This document shows positions 7,078-9,767 of a stretch of 9,767 bases of DNA, piece by piece (the first letter of the stretch is position 1; every line of letters begins with the position of its first letter). Location of the stretch: contig QGUR01000167.1 of the NCBI GenBank assembly GCA_003242205.1, positions 1 through 9,767 of the forward strand, read 5' to 3'. Source of the DNA: Chloroflexota bacterium. Its GTDB lineage: Bacteria > Chloroflexota > Anaerolineae > Aggregatilineales > Phototrophicaceae. Below the pieces are notes generated by a model, which saw nothing but the letters and a program-made list of their open reading frames with translations, was not told the origin of the DNA and ran no database searches. The position numbers and the translations under genes are program-made.

Positions 7078-7866
7078 ATGACCGTCCTGCTGGTGATTGT
7101 TGATGGGCTGCGTCCGGATGCGATCCATGCTGGCCCCTTTGATACCTTGCAGTCATTGCTGCGCCGCGGCGCGTACAGCCTGTCCGCACGCACGGTGATG
7201 CCCTGCATTACGCTGCCGTGCCATATGTCGATCTTTCACAGCGTGCCGCCAACGCGCCATGGCGTGACCACCAACGACTGGCAACCAATGGCACGGCCCT
7301 TGCCCGGTCTGGTCGACGTCGCCCGGAGCGCGGGGCGGCGGTGTTCATTTTTCTACGGTTGGGAGCCGCTGCGTAACCTGAGCCAGCCGCTCAGTCTGTA
7401 TTCATCGTGGTTTCAGGATGTGGCCGAGGATCTAACGGTCGACGGCGACCGGATTATCGCCACCGCCGCCGCGCGTGCCATCGTGGCCGAGCGGCCCGAC
7501 TTTGCCTTTGTCTATCTGGGCAATGTGGATACGGCGGGCCACCAATATGGCTGGATGAGCGATGGTTATCTGGCGCAGGTAGGGCATGTTGACGAGGTGC
7601 TGTCCGAGTTTTTTGACGCGCTCGGCAACCTGTCGTATACCCTGTGCCTGCAAGCCGATCATGGCGGCCACGACCGGCATCACGGGCTGGATATTCCGGA
7701 AGATATGCACGTGCCGTGGGTGCTTTCGGGGCCGGGAATTGCAGCGGGGCGGGCGCTTACCACGCCGGTCAGCGTTCTCGATACCGCGCCGACGCTGGCC
7801 CGTCTGCTCGACATTAAGCCGCACCCTCAATGGGAAGGGCGCGTCGTCGAGGAAGCCTGGGCATAA
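7078..7866 (+). CDS. Alkaline-phosphatase-superfamily phosphodiesterase/nucleotide pyrophosphatase-like hydrolase
   Basis: A two-metal hydrolase that would cleave phosphate mono- or diesters. It has 262 residues, short for the type I phosphodiesterase family (often 300-450), but the catalytic set looks complete: Asp9 (VDGLRPD, 8-14), the likely Thr45 nucleophile (MPCITLPCH, 41-49), Asp151 and His155 (NVDTAGHQYGW), Asp194-His195 (QADHGGH), and His211 (EDMHVPW). PVSVLDTAPTLARLL (230-244) is the usual C-terminal segment of this superfamily. There is no signal peptide or membrane segment, so it is probably cytoplasmic. GGAG at 7067-7070 lies 7 bases before the ATG. It is divergent from the transporter operon and ends 9 bp from the stop of the facing CNNM gene. 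A sulfatase-like or phosphoglycerate-mutase-like activity is possible within the superfamily; substrate unknown. Confidence 0.88.
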   Translation: MTVLLVIVDGLRPDAIHAGPFDTLQSLLRRGAYSLSARTVMPCITLPCHMSIFHSVPPTRHGVTTNDWQPMARPLPGLVDVARSAGRRCSFFYGWEPLRNLSQPLSLYSSWFQDVAEDLTVDGDRIIATAAARAIVAERPDFAFVYLGNVDTAGHQYGWMSDGYLAQVGHVDEVLSEFFDALGNLSYTLCLQADHGGHDRHHGLDIPEDMHVPWVLSGPGIAAGRALTTPVSVLDTAPTLARLLDIKPHPQWEGRVVEEAWA

Positions 7867-7875
7867 GGCCGAGAT

Positions 7876-9198
7876 TTATTCGTCCGGTTCCTCTCGTGGC
7901 GTGAAGCGGATGGACACGCGCTCGACGGTCAGGCCGTCGACTTCCTCCACGCGGAATTGAATGTTATTGATCGTGATTTCGTCGCCGGCTTTCGCGGGCT
8001 GGTTGAGTTCGGCCAGAACCAGCCCGCCGACGCTTTCGACCTCGTGTTCGATGTCGCCGAGATCGACATGTTCGCGGAGGTCGTCCAGCGGCACGGAACC
8101 CTGAACGATCAGATGGCCCGGGTTGACCAGCACCAGCGGCGGCTGCTCGTCGACGTCGAATTCGTCGCGCACTTCGCCGACCACTTCTTCGATCAGGTCT
8201 TCCAGCGTTACGATACCGGCAGTCCCGCCATATTCGTCCAGCACGACCGCCATATGGACGTGCTGGCGTTTGAACAGGCTCAGCAGCGCTTCGGCATACA
8301 TCGATTCCGGCACTGCCGGCACGTCATGCAGCAGTTGGGATAGGTCGAAGGGGCGGCCTTCCACCTGCTGGTGCACCAGATCCTTGATATGGACGACGCC
8401 GATAATCCGGTCGATTGTATCCTCGTAAACCGGGATCCGGCTGTGGTTGGTCTCAAAGAATTTTTGCAGCAACTCTGTTTCGGAGACGGTCATCGGCACG
8501 GCGTCGATATGTACACGCGGCGTCATCACCTGACTGACACGTCGCTCGGAGAAATCGAAGATGTTGGCGACGAGTTGCTGTTCTTCTTCTTCCAGCAGGC
8601 CACCGACAAAACTCTCCGAGACGATCAGTTCCAGTTCATCCGGCGTGTGCAGACGGCTGCCCTGAGGGGGCGGTGGTACGCGCAGCAGATGCAGAACCCA
8701 CATGCCCACCTGATTGAGCGCGGTGACGGCCACTGAAAAGATCCTTTGTATGATGGCCATCGGACCGGCGAGGAGCAAGACCATGCGCTCCGGGTTTTGC
8801 AGTGCCAGCGATTTTGGAACCATCTCGCCGAGTACCACATGCAGATACGTGATCAGCGTCAGCGCCAGCAGGAACGAGATGGTGTGCACGATGTCGCCGG
8901 AGAGGCCAAACCAGTCATGCAGCGGTTGTTCGATAAGCCCGGCAATGAACGGCTCGCCAACCATACCGAGGCCGAGGCTGGCAAGGGTGATGCCGATCTG
9001 CGCCGTCGCCACGTAACGGTCGATCTTTGCGGGTGTGCGGACGATCTCGCGCAGACCAATCGCCGTGCGATGCCCGCTCTCGGCAAGCTGCTCGATGCGT
9101 GTGGCCCGCACGCCGATGATGGCAAACTCGGCGGCGACAAACACGCCGTTCATCAGGATGAGGAAAGCGATGAGCAGGAATGATCCGAGCAAGTCCAT
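7876..9198 (-). CDS. CNNM-domain/CBS/CorC membrane protein (hemolysin C family, putative divalent-cation transport)
   Basis: Family members are linked to Mg2+ or other divalent-cation efflux and homeostasis; the hemolysin name is historical. It has 440 residues. The CNNM (DUF21) membrane domain is about 1-180, with hydrophobic segments near 4-28, 62-90, 103-128 and 138-172 and the conserved GEMVPKSLA (124-132). A linker with GLLEEEEQQLVANIFDFSERRVSQVMTPR leads to two CBS domains (about 222-275 and 290-345: HSRIPVYE, IIGVVHIKDL, AVVLDEYGGTAGIVTLEDLIEEVVGEV). The CorC/HlyC C-terminal domain is about 355-435 (ESVGGLVLAEL at 388-398, GDEITI). The ATG comes 3 bases after the stop of a homologous gene upstream, so the two form an operon of paralogs. 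It converges with the phosphodiesterase gene. Confidence 0.94.
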   Translation of the reverse strand: MDLLGSFLLIAFLILMNGVFVAAEFAIIGVRATRIEQLAESGHRTAIGLREIVRTPAKIDRYVATAQIGITLASLGLGMVGEPFIAGLIEQPLHDWFGLSGDIVHTISFLLALTLITYLHVVLGEMVPKSLALQNPERMVLLLAGPMAIIQRIFSVAVTALNQVGMWVLHLLRVPPPPQGSRLHTPDELELIVSESFVGGLLEEEEQQLVANIFDFSERRVSQVMTPRVHIDAVPMTVSETELLQKFFETNHSRIPVYEDTIDRIIGVVHIKDLVHQQVEGRPFDLSQLLHDVPAVPESMYAEALLSLFKRQHVHMAVVLDEYGGTAGIVTLEDLIEEVVGEVRDEFDVDEQPPLVLVNPGHLIVQGSVPLDDLREHVDLGDIEHEVESVGGLVLAELNQPAKAGDEITINNIQFRVEEVDGLTVERVSIRFTPREEPDE

Positions 9199-9201
9199 TG
9201 C

Positions 9202-9767
9202 CTATGGCGTCTCCACTTGCGGTGTCTGGTGCTGGCCGGGCGGCAGGATGATGACGACTTCCACTATGCTTGGGCCTTCGGCTTTCTGCACGCGCAGGCG
9301 GACTGTGTCGACCTTGATTTCGTCTCCGATTCTGGGAAGTCCACCGACTAAATGCAGCACCAGACCGCCGATGGTGTGCGCGTGCTCTTCCGGCAATTGA
9401 ATGCCGAGCTGGCTGTTGACCTGCTCGATCAACAGGTCGCCGCGCACGAGGTACTGGCGGTCGCTCAGCCGGACAATCGGCGTCGTTTCGGTATCAAATT
9501 CGTCCTGTACTTCGCCGATCAATTCCTCGATCAGGTCTTCTCGTGTGATCAGGCCGACTGTGCCGCCATATTCGTCAAAGACCGCCGCCAGATAGCTGTT
9601 TTCCCGGTCCAGCGTATCCCAGACTTCGGTCACCAACATCGTTTCCGGCACATGGGGCAGGGGGCGCAGGATACTTTGCACGCTGGCATCAGGATTTTGA
9701 ACGTACAGGCGGAACAGTTCTTTCAAGTGTACGAACCCGACGAGATGGTCAATATCGCCTTCGTAAA
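9202..9767 (-). CDS. CNNM/CBS/CorC family protein, C-terminal part (5' end off window)
   Basis: The frame is open from the right edge to the stop at 9202-9204, giving 188 residues. A TTG at 9726 is not the start: upstream codons read YEGDIDHLVGFVHLKELF, the end of a CBS domain, in the same register as the paralog's YEDTIDRIIGVVHIKDLV. A second CBS domain follows (AAVFDEYGGTVGLITREDLIEELIGEVQDEF), then a CorC/HlyC domain with TIGGLVLHLVGGLPRIGDEI and a short tail ending QHQTPQVETP. The missing N-terminal part should hold the membrane CNNM domain and the first half of the CBS pair. It lies directly upstream of its paralog with a 2-3 base gap, suggesting a tandem duplication and co-transcription. 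The two may act together, but that is inference. Confidence 0.92.
   Translation of the reverse strand, partial: YEGDIDHLVGFVHLKELFRLYVQNPDASVQSILRPLPHVPETMLVTEVWDTLDRENSYLAAVFDEYGGTVGLITREDLIEELIGEVQDEFDTETTPIVRLSDRQYLVRGDLLIEQVNSQLGIQLPEEHAHTIGGLVLHLVGGLPRIGDEIKVDTVRLRVQKAEGPSIVEVVIILPPGQHQTPQVETP

Noticed and set aside
6990..7208. Small minus-strand frame (72 codons) across the divergent intergenic region
   Set aside because: It overlaps the start of the well-supported plus-strand hydrolase, and its translation shows no domain or ribosome-site support.
7867..7875. Bidirectional terminator between the convergent genes
   Set aside because: Only 9 bases separate the stop codons, and I see no hairpin with a T-run there.

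Overview
This is a GC-rich, densely coding bacterial window with no RNA gene, mobile element or CRISPR array that I can support. The gene set (a CUT1-type sugar ABC transporter led by a LacI-family regulator, a compact alkaline-phosphatase-superfamily hydrolase, and tandem CNNM/CorC membrane proteins) together with an SH3b-like domain in a membrane protein would suit a Chloroflexota (Anaerolineae-like) genome. That placement is only an impression from protein style; no marker gene is present.

Layout. Bases 1-6893 form one minus-strand operon, read from right to left: lacI-type regulator (5841-6893), secreted sugar-binding protein (4484-5788), MalF-like permease (3250-4380), MalG-like permease (2354-3253), MalK/UgpC-like ATPase (1232-2344), and a probable alpha/alpha-barrel glycoside hydrolase (1-1229) that runs off the left edge. 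The spacings are 52, 103, -4, 9 and 2 bases. The hydrolase has no ATG start: it appears to begin at TTG right after the ATPase stop, and its frame stays open for 409 codons. The regulator's promoter (TTGACA/TACATT) is followed at once by a perfect 18-bp palindrome of LacI-operator type, so the operon is probably autoregulated and sugar-induced.

Bases 7078-7866 carry a divergent plus-strand hydrolase with a complete set of alkaline-phosphatase-superfamily metal ligands. It converges, with only 9 bp between stop codons, on a minus-strand pair of CNNM/CorC (hemolysin C-type) membrane proteins: a complete one (7876-9198) and the C-terminal part of its upstream neighbour (9202 to the right edge).

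How it works together (inference): an oligosaccharide is captured outside by the binding protein, imported by the two permeases and the ATPase, and trimmed inside by the hydrolase, while the LacI protein senses the sugar. The most unusual point is in the MalF-like permease: an SH3b-like domain of about 75 residues sits in the first extracytoplasmic loop, the position topologically equivalent to the P2 domain of E. coli MalF, which contacts the binding protein. A strong intercistronic stem-loop lies between the binding-protein and permease genes.
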